NCBI GenBank assembly: GCA_026874595.1
Contig: CM049307.1
Location: 31,731,862 to 31,795,861, forward strand
DNA: 64,000 nt
Direction: 5' to 3'
DNA from: Sipunculus nudus
Taxonomy: Eukaryota; Annelida; Sipuncula; Golfingiida; Sipunculidae
Shown: in pieces, positions 45,235 through 58,243 of the stretch
Numbering within the stretch: position 1 is the stretch's first letter
Layout of the letters: the number at the start of each line of letters is the position of its first letter
Made by a program: the position numbers and the translations under genes
The notes under the pieces: generated by a model
What the model saw: the letters and a program-made list of their open reading frames with translations, nothing else
The model's database searches: none
What the model was told of the DNA's origin: nothing

Positions 45235-46457
45235 CACCTGCTCTGAAAAATGGAATATTAGTTCTTGGTGGGCGGCTAAAGCATGCAGCTATTGAACCCG
45301 AGTACAAGCATCCAGTGATATTGCCAAATGAACACAAGCTAGCTGCCATGGTTGTTCGGCAATACCATAACTCAGCCCACCTTGGAATCGAGTGGACTTT
45401 GAGTCAAATAAGGAGGAAGTATTGGATTATAAAAGCAAGGAACCTGATTAAGAAGGTAAAGAATGACTGCATCATGTGCAAGAAGCTGTATGGGTCACCA
45501 ATGGTTCAGAAGATGGCTGATTTGCCTCCTGAACGCTGCGAACCTGGAAGTCCACCTTTCAGCTATGTCGGTGTTGATCTACTTGGACCATTTCTTGTAA
45601 AGAGAGGCAGATCCGAAGTAAAACGATATGGTTGTATCTACACTTGCTTCACAACCAGAGCCATCCACCTCGAGGTCTTGAATAGCTTGGAATCGGATGC
45701 TTTCATAAATGGTTTCTTCAGATTTGTATCGAGGAGGAGGTCCCCGCGTAAAGTTTGGTCAGATAACGGCACTAACCTCGTGGGCGCACGTACGGAGTTA
45801 TCTAAATCTCTTCGTCAGTTAGATCGTGGTCAGGTTATCAGGGCTGCTCGTCGACGAGATATCGAATGGCAATTCAATCCTCCATTAGCATCTCACCAAG
45901 GAGGCGTTTGGGAGCGCATGATCAGAACCGTTCGAAGAGTTCTGGTGTCGTTGCTCAAGGGATGTCCAAGAATGACAGACGACGTTTTGAGTACTGTTTT
46001 CTGTGAAGCAGAGAACATAGTGAACAGTCGACCAATTACCAGGTGCAGTGATGACGCGAATGATGATGCCCCGTTGACGCCGAATCATTTCTTGCTTCTA
46101 AGAGGCAACCTTCCATTCCCATGGGGACAGTTCCAAGGCACTGACGTGTATCGAAAGCAGTGGCGCCACGTACAGCATTTAACGACACAATTCTGGAGAA
46201 GATGGACCAATGAATATCTGCCAGAATTACAGAAAAGGCAAAAGTGGGTTGAAGAAAGGCAGAATATGAAGAAAGGTGATTTAATTTTGATCCTGAGCGA
46301 GAATACACCAAGGGGTTCATGGCCTTTGGGAGTGGTGTCGGAAGTAATACCAGGGAGGGATGGCCTAGTTAGAAGTGTCAAGGTTAAGACCAAGACCACA
46401 GAGTTGATTAGGCCAATTACTAAAGTGGTATCCCTGGAAGGATCGCCTGGCATGTAG
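45219..46457 (+). pseudogene. BEL/Pao integrase with DUF5641 C terminus
   Basis: A zinc-binding HHCC domain (HNSAHLG .. CIMC) is followed by the DDE core: D in VGVDLLGPF (45576), D in SDNGTN (45762) and E in GGVWERMIR (45912). After that come the DUF5641 landmarks (LTPNHFLLLRG, FWRRW, LILSENTPRGSWPLG, VKVKT, RPI.K). It ends at TAG 46455-46457. The integrase itself is uninterrupted, and all three catalytic residues are present. Confidence 0.92.
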
Positions 46458-46625
46458 GTTACTTATTATATATGAAGGATGCATGCATATAGTGTATAGT
46501 GTTTTTTATGTTAGATTCACCTGTTGAAGTTTTTTTTTTTTTTTTTTTTGGTACTATATTTTTTAGCATTAATTTCTGCCTGTAGTTGTAACATGGAATC
46601 CCTATGTTAAATCAAGTTGATTTAA

Positions 46626-46635
46626 GGCGGGGGAG
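46626..46635 (+). other. Polypurine tract
   Basis: GGCGGGGGAG directly before the right LTR, the plus-strand primer site expected for an LTR element. Confidence 0.8.
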
Positions 46636-47925
46636 TGTTACTACCCTGACAAGGGCCAGTAATATTCCAGGTTGTTGTAATTTTAGAATTGATAGAAAAG
46701 TAGATTCGTGTTACCATATGTTTTGCCATGTTTGTGGTATTTGTTTAATGCACATATGTGTCATCTGAATTAAGTGTCATTTTAAGCAATTAATTTGCGA
46801 CCTCTGTTGGAAAACCATTATTATATATATTACATTTAATTCATGCAGTGACCTTGTGTAGGCTATACCAGTTATTTTAATTTCCTTAATTCAGACGGAG
46901 CACCAGGCTTCATGTGCTGTTTAATGTTTGAGCTAGCCAGCCGGGAGGTAATTTATCATGCTGTGGCTGGTGTCCAGCCGTACCCACAGCTCACCAGCTT
47001 GTACAGTGCTTCACAGGGTCAAGGATGCAAAATTGTCACTGTTCTCAGCTCGTGGGACAGGAGTGCTCTCGATAGCCCCGTGTTGTGTTACTGTTCCCAG
47101 GCCGCCTGGGTATTTTAGGTATGCCCCGAGACAAGGGGGGAGTCAGTAGGCAACAAGTGTTAGTTCAAGTCACTTTACTGTTGTGTACATGTAAAGATTT
47201 TAAGTCACCGTTACGTCACCCTAGTCAAAGACTCAATGTCACCATAATGTGTGGGTCATGTCAATAATAGCGCACAAGTCTGTGAGTATTTCATTTTTGA
47301 TACATGTCATTTAAATTCAGTATGGTTTATTCAAATATAACAGGACATAGTGTTAGGGGCGGTAATCTTGCCCAGTGTATTTTCTTGGCTGTCAGATCAG
47401 GTCAAGCCGTTGCTTCCTTTGATGTTAAACTTTCATGTTGTAACTGTTTATAATTTTGTGTCATGTTGACAGGATATCTGTGAGAATTTGTCAGGTTATA
47501 GTAATACAATGTTGCCATTTTGATAATTTATGAAGTGAGTCTCATACAGTGTTAAGATAACTTATTTATGGAAGGTTATGATACAAAATCCAACTTGAAT
47601 ATGAACAAAATTAAATGTTTTATGGGTTCTTATAAATGTTTATTCAGCCAGTTTCAAGTTTCAATTTATTCATGATAATGATATATTCTTTATTGGTAAT
47701 TCAATGCATGTGAACGTTGCTCATGAGTTGACAAATCATTTTGTCATTATTATACATTATACAATGTCGACATTTATGTTATTATCTTATTTGTTGTAGA
47801 TTCACCATGATCATGATCATAACCCTAACCTTTTATGAAGTGACATGCGTGTAATAGCAGTGCAGTAAAAATGATATACGTGTACATGTTGTTACGTTTG
47901 TGTTTTTTAAGACCCGCGCGTTACA
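46636..47925 (+). repeat. BEL/Pao right LTR
   Basis: 1290 bp, about 98.7 percent identical by eye to the left LTR. Confidence 0.95.
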
Positions 47926-47930
47926 GTAGG

Positions 47931-50100
47931 TACGCCCTTTAATTCAACAAATGGTTAGTTTTTAAATACTGGTCTGTCGGTGTACGGCTAGGATTTCATT
48001 GACCGAACTTTGCACGAATGTGTTTATTTATGTTCTCTTTTATAAAATAAATTAACGTTTTGATGAGAATGCAAATAACTTGACAATAAATTACGGTACC
48101 GTGAACTACTAATTTTGACAATCATCACGACTTCTGATGTAAATTTAATGCCTACAGCAAGCCGTGATATATCTATATATGGTAACCTTATCTTTTAATG
48201 TAGCTCCGGGTGGAAATATAATGCAAGTTTATTATAGTTTTTAAATAATATAATCTGAAATTCATTTGTTCGTGAAGTATCTCGATTGATATTGTATCAA
48301 ACGAATTGCGATTAATACACTTTCCTGGTGACTTGGAAGAGTGCATGTATTGCTAGAAACACCGACGATCAAAGCTGGAGTATGAAAAAATAATTTGGTA
48401 TGGGCAGTCTGTATTGTTTTCTGCTGTTTGACTGCTGGTCTAGTAAGCACACATAAATCTTAAAGGCCAACACTTTACCCCGCGCTATTACGGCCTATTA
48501 CGCGCTATTGTCTGTAAGCAGAGGGAGGTGATAGTCCAGGGTATACCAGTTTATAAAAGGCCAGCTAACTGTAGAAACCCGGGAATTTAATAAAGTAATT
48601 GGTCGATATGACGAAGCAGGCAGAAAAGTTGTCTTCGATCCTTTATCCATACAAAAGTGTCTAGTAAAACTTATACATGCACACCGGAGCGTACGAAACA
48701 AACTTTCAGAGAGACTCAGGCAAATATTCCAGAGCTTTCTCGACAATGGACGATGAGGCATCTGTTAACTGTCAGTTGGATGTGCCGTGATCTGATAAAA
48801 CTATACGATGGTGTTTAGTGTCCAGAAATGTCGTTTATCATCATAACTTCATGGAATGTGTCCGGAGGTGCTCCATACATCATATCTGAGGTAAGTCCGG
48901 TCCACCTCGAGTTTAGACATTAAAGCCGATCAGTGGTAGGGAGTGCCAAGTTGACTGTTCTTGCCTGTGAACATTCAGCAGCATTTCGACTGGTATTGCC
49001 TCTCAGCTAATCATAGTGCTCCAGAATGGTCAGACTGAGACAAGGTTTCCAAAACTTTCAATCGGGACGTTGAGGCTCTTCGGGGTCCTTTTAACGCTAT
49101 TTCAGCTTGGATCGTTGGACTGTCTTCAGCAGACACGCTGTACAGACATAATTTGGAATTATGCTGATAATTCGTGAGCAAAACATGTCCAGAGTATATT
49201 AAGAGCCTGTGCCTTCTCTATAAGGGTGTGAGCATGTATGTTGAGCATGCTGGCGCCGGATATGATCTTATAAGTGTTACGAATGTGTCCCGGCTGTCTG
49301 ATTATCAAAAGTCTAAGAAAACAGAATCTGTGTTAATGTTTGAGCTATCTGCCGTGTAATCTTCATTATTTATGGACATAAAGGAGTCCTGTGCTTACAC
49401 TGCCTCGTAGATGTTTAGGGCCTTCCAAAGCTGCTGCTTGCCTTGCAAGCTTGGTAATTAAGCATTCGACGTCAGCCTCGATAATTATCCGAAAAAGTCT
49501 TTCACTAATCTCTCTATACGTCTGATATGTATTGCTTCCTGTTCTTGTGGAGGCAATTAGTGAGCATGACTGAGACCATGCTGCCCAAGATTTCAAGTTC
49601 TGGTTCACAGTGGACGTATCTCTGTCATTCTTTACGCAAGTAGTCGTATCCTTATGAAATTGACGTAGTGGTGAGCGGGGCCGCATACCCAAACCTGGCC
49701 AATATCTTTCACATGCGCTGTCTGACGATAACAAACTCTTTTGTAAGATCTATAATGTAGGTGTACAGGTCTTTGTTCTGATCCTGACATGTTTCCCCGG
49801 GCCACATCCTCTTTACACAGAAGCTACATTGACTCACAGGGAGATGACCCGGTCATAACGTAGGGAGACGCCAGTAAAATTATTGTAATTGGTCTTGTCT
49901 TTAAGACTACAAAATGATATAAAGAGCGATCCCAAAGTTAGAGGTCAGATCAGACGTAGAAGGGAGAGCGCGGGAAGAAAATGGCTTGTTAAGTTCAAAG
50001 ATTATACTCGTGTGAACTATTGGAAGAATGAACCCCGTAGAACGGCCATTGAGTTGCACCTTTACTCTTGTCATTGGAATTCGCGCGTGTGCGTGTGGTA
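47931..50100. other. No gene recognised
   Basis: Moderately GC-balanced sequence with a 122-residue minus ORF (49366-49734) and an 83-residue plus ORF (49889-50140), neither resembling a known family. It may contain old transposon sequence. Confidence 0.4.
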
Positions 50101-50400
50101 TCATGAAAATAATAAAATTATTGTAATAAACGAAAACTAAGCACTAGGAGAATATGTTCTTAGAGTTTTTTTTTTCAATTTTAATTCCATATATGTTTGT
50201 GCCATCAAGAAACTAATAATTATATTGTAATCAGCGAAAAATAAAAGCTCATAGAATATATGAAATTTAAGTGTCTTTAATTTTACTTCCATATATGTTT
50301 GTTCTTGTCATGAAAAAAAAATAAAATAATTAATACAAAAATAGGAACTGTTTAATATCTCTTTAATTTTACTTCCATATATGGTTCATGATTTAATTAA
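50101..50400 (+). repeat. Degenerate tandem repeat, about 100-bp unit, three copies
   Basis: Units carry 'ttttaattccatatatgtttgt' and variants at about 50177, 50281 and 50370, with 'tcatgaaaataataaaatt..'-type text between. The end of the plus ORF at 50140 is made of the first unit. Confidence 0.55.
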
Positions 50401-50640
50401 AAATACTGAGCTACTCACAGAGGAGGATTTGCAGTTAAGATATACGTGAACGATGCCGTGCCTTCGTTACAGCCTCACTACATCCAGCAATGCACTTCAT
50501 GGGATCCCAGGGCGGTTTATGAAGTTGTTATCGATCAGTAAGGTATATAAACTACCCAACGTAAAGGATATAATAAGGTGCGACATGACATAGGTATTAT
50601 GATATATAGTGACACTAATAACGTACACACTTGATTTAAA

Positions 50641-50900
50641 CTAGAATACGGGTAGTCGACAAGCGACTACGTGTATCCGCCGAAATAGAGTGGGACGGGT
50701 GAAGTGAGGCATGGATTGAGTGACAAGGGGAAATAGAGTGAGGTGTGTTGCATGTTAGCATGGATGTCTGCAGCCGAACTATGGATGTAGGTTGCGCCAC
50801 CTACCCCAAAATCCAGAAAGCTGTCCAAGGTGTATACATATGCAAAATTTTAGGCAGATAAATCAAACGACTACTTGTATATGAGTGATTTTATCCCAAA
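50641..50900 (-). mobile_element. Truncated Helitron-like element, 3' end (inverted copy)
   Basis: Read on minus it ends with a hairpin GTAGTCG..CGACTAC and CTAG at 50644-50641, and includes the 'caacctacat..tgctgcagacatcca' text of the 10180-11404 element. The copy breaks off at about 50900 inside the first core repeat. Confidence 0.6.
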
Positions 50901-51079
50901 ACTGAAGATTCATATTTTCTTATTCCAAACAGTTTTTTTTCTATTGGTAAAAAGTGTGAAGTTTTTTTCAAAAAGAAAAAAAGTAATGTTTACGTATATT
51001 TTTATTTTAGTTTTCTTTTATTTGTTGTAGATAGAGATTTATCCCAAGATCATTATTTGTGGACATGACATAAGAAAGC

Positions 51080-51440
51080 TAGAACTTTTGAGGACATCTC
51101 AGGATGCAGAGGTTCATGATTCTGGGCTTTCTGGTTACGATTAGTGCCCTGTAAACCGACGGCCGGCCAGCCGGTTGGACGGAGGAGAAAGGGTGATCGC
51201 TATAGCTTAGATGGCTCTTAGTGAGATAAATAATACGTAAACATTTTTAGAAAATACAGGACGCACCACCAGTTTGCAGGAACTGATGAACCACTTCGTA
51301 ATGAATATACATTTAAAGAATCATGGTGATAAATGCATTTGTTGTTCAGATAGTGAAGCTTTTGTTACCGGACGGACAGGCAGACGGACGACGGACAAGG
51401 AGTGATCGTTATAGCTCAGATTACTGAAAGTCATTTTCTG
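51080..51440 (+). repeat. Dispersed repeat, family C, two fragments
   Basis: Two partial copies end to end, each leading to 'tcg(c/t)tatagct.agat', with 'gcaccaccagtttgcaggaactgatgaa' between. They match 16620-17390. Confidence 0.55.
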
Positions 51441-51627
51441 TAAACTTGAGTTAATGCGTTGTTTAGTTAGGTAAATCGATTTCAAAAGCTGACACTTTTA
51501 CACCCTTTTTAAATTTTCATTTATGGTGTGACAATTCTGATTCAAGTTTTGAATATAATCAAAGATGTTTTTATATATAGTTATATATAGGCTGATTCTC
51601 GATATTGTGTTCTATCCGACAACATAA

Positions 51628-51629
<2 letters not shown>

Positions 51630-51687
<58 letters not shown>
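51630..51687. repeat. (AT)n microsatellite
   Basis: About 28 dinucleotides. Confidence 0.97.
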
Positions 51688-51689
<2 letters not shown>

Positions 51690-51690
<1 letters not shown>

Positions 51691-53685
51691 GCGGTTTAGG
51701 CCCGAAAACTTTGGCTGAATGTGGTATCATTTTAACCGTCAGGATTTCTAGTTTTTTTAAAATGTGATTGGATCAAGAGTGCAAAAATGCACTGATTTAA
51801 CCCCATTTTCTGCTAAAACATGGGAAAATTAATTTCTTGATGTTTCGCTATCTTATAAAATTTTTAGGTTACAAGATATTAGTGATGGTTTATCAATGAA
51901 GCTTTATTAAATGTGAAGAAGAATAAATGCATGACGCTTATAAATAAATCAACGATTGAGAAAAATGTTTAATAATTAAAAAAAACAGAGACATTGTCAA
52001 ATTTTTGGGTTACTACTGGCCTTTTATTCCTTTTCTATCATATAAATCTGACATGGTCATTATCGATTACAAGTGGTCATTTAATTTTACCAGAGTAAGA
52101 ATTACCAATTAAATTGGCTTTACATATTTTGTGAATTATAACGATATTTGAAAATTTGGATTTTGGCGTCGTCACAAAACAAGGGTTTTAGACCATGTTC
52201 CCGCGTCACTCCTGTCAAATGAGAAAGATTTACAGCACAGGAACACTCTGAATTAAAGATCGGAAAATCCGTATAACTTTTGTGAAGTTAGTTTTGGTCA
52301 ATAATAAGAAAAATGATAAAACGATATTTATGTTGCAAAAAAAGAAATACATAAAATTGTTATATTTATGGTTTATTCTTGGCTTTTAAACTAATAACTA
52401 CCTTCAAATTTTATGGTATATTTTTCTTTGTACTATTTTATCACATAGAGAAGATACAACTATCTTTGGTAAATTTTAACGATAAAATTTCATTAAATAA
52501 CAAAACACTGAGAGAATTTTATTTTTGGCCAAGTTTTGGAATAAAAAGGGTTGAATCAGTGCATTGTGCACATCTGTGGCAAACACAACATAGATTTGCA
52601 AAAACTGGACATCCTAACGGTTAATAATTTTACCACATTCAGCTTATTATTCCTACGGTTGGGGTAACTCCTGAAATATATCCCTTTTTGAGCTTTCGCC
52701 GCTCAACCTATATATATCAATCTTCAGGGATTGTCATAAAGAACTTTGAAATTGTGTTCGATCCGACAGCAAAACCATGCCAGAGAACCCGCCATATGGG
52801 CCAGTTCCAGGGCCGTCTTAACATAATTATGGACCCTTGGGGGAAGCAAAATTTTGGCGTCCCCTCCGCAACGACTAAGAAACACCCTAAATAGCTCACG
52901 AGTGCTACCATCGTTACACGCTATATCCTGTACCTAATATTTTTTTTTCAAAATTCCTGGGCGGCAGCGGATGTTTTAAAGCCTAAAGATCAGTAAATGC
53001 TGTTCAATAACTCCGATTTCTCAACAATGTACCACAACCCATCACGTTTTCAACATGAAATTGGTACTAAATTGATTGTACAATGTTCATATTGGCACAG
53101 GTACACTGCATAATTACACCTTGAGTGTACGTCTCCGTGACAATCTTATACATAAAAAAACGTTTCGTCCAAGAAAGCGATGTACGCGGTATACATACCA
53201 GGATCTACAGAATCGCAACAGTGTTTGGCATTTATGTTAGTGAAGTGATAGACCTTTTAATATTATTGAGATTTAGGTGATTTCCTGATAGACTACAGAC
53301 AGTTTTCGCGAGCCATAAGCGAGGCAGGCTGCGTGAAGCTGCTCAAGTCAACTATCCACTATGCTACTATCACCCCAATTTCCTCAATTGATATTGTGAC
53401 TATTGTGATGATGGGTACGACCATATCTTGAATGAGATGAGGTAGGTTAAAATCTCAATTCACATGAAGTTTGGAGCAATATAACAAAAAATAGATCAAG
53501 CGGAATAGTATGGAATTAATTGAACTTATCTCAAATGCTTTAAGGCTTAAAATCAATTGTCTTAAGGATATCATTTACCATCAACATTTAAGGAAGTCCG
53601 TTCAAACGCTCCCGACACATGGTGCTTTAAAGCTGATTCTTTATCAATGTAAATTTCCATGAAAGTCTCCACAGCGTAGAGTAGG
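51690..53685. other. No gene recognised
   Basis: AT-rich and non-coding. Gag or RT remnants of the decayed BEL/Pao element may lie toward the right end but were not identifiable. Confidence 0.4.
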
Positions 53686-53689
53686 GAGA

Positions 53690-55625
53690 GAGTACAGAAC
53701 TACGGCTAGAGGTTTGATTGTTATATGCAGTAACTTTTCTGGTCAGACAGCTGCCAAATAAGGTCTCAGTGGTCACCCAGTTTATGGTCCCCTAGATTTC
53801 GTTGTGCCATTTGTTCTGAAGTCTAATACACTGCTTCAAGGTATGTATAGAAAAGTTGTCTGTTTAAATGGCCCATTATAAGAAGATCTTGAGTCACGGT
53901 TTAGGAGCAGGAAATCTGATTACTTAAATACACGAAGCCTTCAGCCAGTGATTTTTGAGAACTCAGTACGGAACTCCATCACTTCTGGGATGTAAAGTAT
54001 ACTGAGCACTGTGTTAAGTGCACTGATGAACTGATTCCAGAGAAGATTTCATGTCTTTGTTGTGAACAGAGGCGAGAAAGTGGCCCAGTTCATCGATCCC
54101 AGTCAGTGGCGCACGCCGTTATGGAACAAAATCCTGCAGAACAAGACTCGCGAGGAATGTCAGTTACTAGTTTTCTTAATTTTAATTGGTTTCAAGGGCC
54201 TGATTTCCTGTTGGACGTATCATGGGTACTCCCATATATGGGATTGGTGACCCTGAAATGCACAAAGGTACTACTCTAGAAGTCAAAGCTGAAGAGGCTT
54301 CACTTTGTATCATCGATAGAGTATGCGACTTCTCAAAATAGACTTTTGCTCTCAGTGTCTTTGCTGGGCTCTGCAGAAATGGTCAGCATATGGACGGCAG
54401 TCTTATGTACAGACTGGTTACTAGCGGAAAATTTTCTTATTACAGTATAGGATCAATTTTCTTTTAATGTAGACATACAGACTTTAAAGAAAGGACTTGG
54501 ATTGAATTCTAGCAGTCCGTGGTATAAACTCGATTCCTGACAGTGAAGGAAAAAATACTAGAGAATGCTGAAGCATCAGATAAAATCAAACACTTTGTCA
54601 TCTAACCAAAGAAGGACGAAATTATAATACTCCTTATACGGCGCTATAATGAGAGGGTTATAAAGTGAAATGAATGAAGTGCTTATCTTCAAGCACGATA
54701 TTTGTGGTAAAGAGGAGCAAAATTTAGCAGATTTACCACAGGACTTAACCAAGCCATCCACCACTTTAACCCATTGTTGTTTGAATGTTTTGGACCGTTT
54801 GTTGTATAAAATAGCATGGGCTCCTCCTCAACTGTTACTGTTGTCGTGGCATTCACATGCATGTCAACCGATTGTATGATCAACGCTGTACGATGTATTA
54901 TAATAGCAATAAGAGGCCCAGTAAAACCAACAGGGTCCAATTCCATCGGCACAAAGAATGAGTTAAAGAAAGACCCGAAGGAACTAGGCAAAGAGCGGAA
55001 AGAGGGGATCCTACAGGAAGGCAGTGCGAGTAGTGTTTAATGCACCAAGTTTCAATTTCCCTGTGGTAAATGGGAGCGGAGCGTTAAATTGAGACTGTAA
55101 GAAGCACTAGGAGATGACACCATCTATTTGTTCTGCTAGCGTACCTGATGCATTATTGTGAATCCCTTTTAATGAAACACTGGCAAAAATTAAACGTCGT
55201 TCACACTTAACGCCAGTGTCTGTGATCCATTGGCACTTGAACCCTTAACGCCCACTCATCTACTTCAGATGAGAGTAAATAAAAGTTCTTTCGCCACCAG
55301 AAAGCTTCTTAAGACATGATGCTTAGAGAAGAAAAGAGTCTATGATTAAGCAGATGTGTTTTGGGGACGCTGGACGTGAATATCTGTTGCACTTGAACTA
55401 ATGACAAAAATGGTGCAAACCACTGAGAAATGTAATGGTGGTAGATGTTGTGACGATAAAGGATGAGAGTGTCCCGCGCTATCCTTCCTAGGGTCAACCT
55501 GGTGATGATCCCTTAGACGGGTGGTGTCAGTTAATTCAAGGACACTAGACAAATATGGGAGGCGGACCTTGCTGTGTTAGAGAGACCAGTGCAGAAGTTA
55601 CTCGTGGAAGCAAACGAAGCCTCGA
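53690..55625 (+). pseudogene. Decayed BEL/Pao pol (RT end, RNase H, integrase, DUF5641)
   Basis: Heavily mutated, multi-frame remnants appear in correct BEL/Pao order: YGPLDFVVPFVLKSNTLLQG (about 53783, the YDPLGFVAP block), VVNRGEKVAQFIDPSQW (about 54060, RNase H end), NWFQGPDFL (about 54178), LADLPQDLTKPS (about 54725, integrase), IAIRGPVKPTGSNSIGTKNE (about 54905, where the family has a catalytic Asp that is lost here), FNAPS (about 55037), VVDVVTIKDESVPR (about 55440, DUF5641) and LERPVQKLLVEANE (about 55575). Stops and frame changes are frequent. No LTR could be paired to it. It is clearly older than, and of a different lineage from, the 39.9-kb element. Confidence 0.75.
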
Positions 55626-56438
55626 CTCGTGTTTCGTTGAAGACTTCGATCCTCTCTTATATGCTTTGATACCTTTGTGTTTATGTGGACTTTTCATCAA
55701 GGGGACATTGTCATTAGACTATTAACTTTATGCTGAAGTTCTTTGTTTTAGAAAATTACCTAAAAGTCACAAATACATTTGGGGGGGGGGGGTGTATATG
55801 TCAACGATTACTTGATAACATGATCAATACCCAGGAGCCGTCCGTCTTGAGGCTTCCCTGACGTCATTATTTATATTTATTGGCCCTAACTGGTATATTA
55901 AAACTTCGACTTTTGTCACTTTCTTATCACAGTATGTTTATTCAGTCTGTCCTAGCTTAAGGCAACCTACGTTACTGAAGTTGGTTTTGGTTCACGGACG
56001 AAGAACACGCCTCAATGAAGAGAGAACGCACATGGAGTAGTTCCTGGTGTCGAGAGATTTTCCTGAATAAACTATTATCTACTTTTATCTATTTTATTGT
56101 GTACGTGTTTTTTTTTTCTGATGGTTGACCTCTAAAGTTTCATCAAACATGATTGAGCAGCATTTTATTTTTAACATTTTGAACATGTGCATGTACACAT
56201 AACTTAAAATTTCATTACAGCCTTTTATACTCCGGAATAATCATATTTCTCATTTTATTTTTCTTGTAGCTGTATATTTCTCTAGTATTTTATAGATATT
56301 GGTACATGGAATGAAACATATGATGTTTTCATGTCTTCATGAGATACAGAATACATACTTATTATGATACTATCTGCTGAATACAATTAAACATTATTTT
56401 TGATGAAACTATTTATAGTCTTAGTTGATTAAACCAGT
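55626..56438. other. No gene recognised
   Basis: Includes a 12-G run (55781-55792) followed by TGTATATG, which could be a polypurine tract and LTR start of the decayed BEL element, but no partner LTR is seen. Confidence 0.35.
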
Positions 56439-56443
56439 CTGGC

Positions 56444-57336
56444 TGTCACCAGAGAGATGTGGCTAATTTATTTTAATGATAGGCATTATTATATATTGTT
56501 GTTAACGTAAGTTTAGTTTTGGGTTGATGTCAGTGCAGTCGTAATTCAGTGAGAATTGTTGCATGCCAGCGTGGGCCTAAACTGGTTCCTTTAATAACTT
56601 TTATGATATTGCTAGGGCAACAGGCTGCATGCTTGATTTATCATACATTTGTTCTTGGGGTAATGTTCAGGTTTTTTTGTGTTCATGCGATTGGACAATA
56701 GGCACAAGACGGTCAGGAGGTGTGACGTCAGCATCGGTATATAAGCTGGAAAGAAAAAAGCAAGGATAAAAACTCCTGGACTAGCGCGCTTGATGGTGTA
56801 TAGTCTGACACATTGTCGGTCAAGCAGGAGGGGCCGAAGTCGTCTGTGAAATGTTCAGGGAAGGGAAGATTCCCGTTGTTTGATCTGTCAGAGTGTGAGG
56901 GCAACCTACGTCAGTAACGTCTCGCTAACGGACTTGCGAGATCTGTTAACAGGCGGAATTATAAACAGTCGATGTTTATCTGCCGTGATCGGGCCTAAGC
57001 AAACAGATCTGGACAATTGATACGCTGAGAGGCTGGTACCATATATTGTCGTGTGCTGTGGCCTATTCGGCTACGTTGTCTGTGGCACTTCGGGAGCGGA
57101 GACCATGATTGGTTTCACGAGGGGCGCCTGTGCGTGTAAAGTGGTAAACAGAGTGAACTCTTATTGTACCTTTAGCGTGGAACGCCTCTCCTGAGAATTG
57201 TAAGTTCCCTTGATTATACTTATGTTTTATTTTTTTCATTCGTCTTTCTCATTTTTTGTGTGTGTATGTGCGAGCTTCATCAAGTTTGGTCCCGTTTAAA
57301 AGAATCTGGAATGTCCATCTCTTTGGGAGTATGACA
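56444..57336. mobile_element. Solo LTR, family L, copy 3
   Basis: Starts TGTCACC and ends TATGACA, flanked by a perfect 5-bp target duplication CTGGC (56439-56443 and 57337-57341). It shares the 3' landmark 'tttaaaagaatctgga' and the 'gcctctcc.gagaa.tgtaagt' block with copy 1. At 893 bp it is shorter than the other two. A TATATAA box (about 56738) and GTCGTGTGCTG.. text may be promoter parts. Confidence 0.8.
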
Positions 57337-57344
57337 CTGGCACG

Positions 57345-58200
57345 GAATTTGGAAAAATGTATCTACAGATTCAGTCATGGTGTAACCTGAATAAGGTCGG
57401 AATAATTTACTACAAAATGAAATAATTACTTGTTAGATTACTGGGTGTATATATAATGCAATGGAAGTTGAAATCAACCAAAATGGGCAGGGGTATCTAT
57501 ACATTTATAATGGAGGGTATATATCCCCCCCCCCCCCCGATGTGTTGCAAGCGGGGCAGGGAGGGGGTGATCACTCTTATCCTCCCCGAGCTTTTCAGAA
57601 AATCATTTATATATTGGGAAAAAAATATGAATAATTACACTGAGATTTTTGGTTCATATCTGTCTTTCTGACTGATGGATCAGCATTGATAAGTTATAAT
57701 TTATTATATAACGAAGACACAAGTCCTTGGGATTGGGCATGCCATATTAAACTCCCCCTCCCCCAACCCGATTCTCTGACCAGAGTGTTATAAAAATAAT
57801 AATAATAATGACATAATAATGTTATTAGTGAATACAAAACCCATTCCCGGAGACCGCCTGGAGTGTCTGTTTGAGAGGGTTAACCAGGCCTGAATCCTTG
57901 AACTAGTGTGCGTGTTCAAATTTGTTATGTCTTGTAATACCCCTAGTGTACTCATACTCAACCTGTAACGTGTTAACTTAAGACAAACTCTTGCGTGCGG
58001 AATGAAAATCTGTTGCAGTATATAAAAAGTCCTTTGTAAAAAAAAAAGTTGCAATATATTTGCGAACTGTGAATATATGTATTATTATTGACAGCGTTTT
58101 AATATATTAGTTGACACAAACAATGTGCTCAAAGAACTATCTTGACAAATTATTTCACACCCATAATAAGTAACATCAGTAACATGGATCAATAGTCATT
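57345..58200. other. No gene recognised; 3' flank of the P450 gene
   Basis: Contains a 14-C run (57525-57538). On minus, an ATTAAA about 145 nt beyond the P450 stop (58101-58096) is a candidate poly(A) signal. Confidence 0.35.
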
Positions 58201-58243
58201 TGATGAAAAACATCTCTTATTTGACATTCTTTCGTTATCCTTC

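Larger units (their letters stand above)
39925..47925 (+). mobile_element. BEL/Pao LTR retrotransposon, near-complete, recent
   Basis: An 8.0-kb element with LTRs at 39925-41213 and 46636-47925, TG..CA ends and a perfect 5-bp target duplication GTAGG (39920-39924 and 47926-47930). The LTRs differ by about 16 substitutions and one 1-nt indel by eye, so the insertion is young. A polypurine tract GGCGGGGGAG abuts the right LTR (46626-46635). A clear tRNA primer site after the left LTR was not recognised. The pol order protease, reverse transcriptase, RNase H, integrase, DUF5641 and the DUF1759-type Gag are diagnostic of BEL/Pao. No envelope gene fits in the 178 bp between the integrase stop and the right LTR. 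Three frame breaks make this copy non-functional as assembled. Confidence 0.95.

Noticed and set aside
46458-46635. Envelope gene in the BEL/Pao element
   Set aside because: Only about 178 bp separate the integrase stop from the right LTR, with no ORF.
49366-49734. 122-residue minus ORF
   Set aside because: No recognisable domain, no splice context and no repeat support; left as unexplained.
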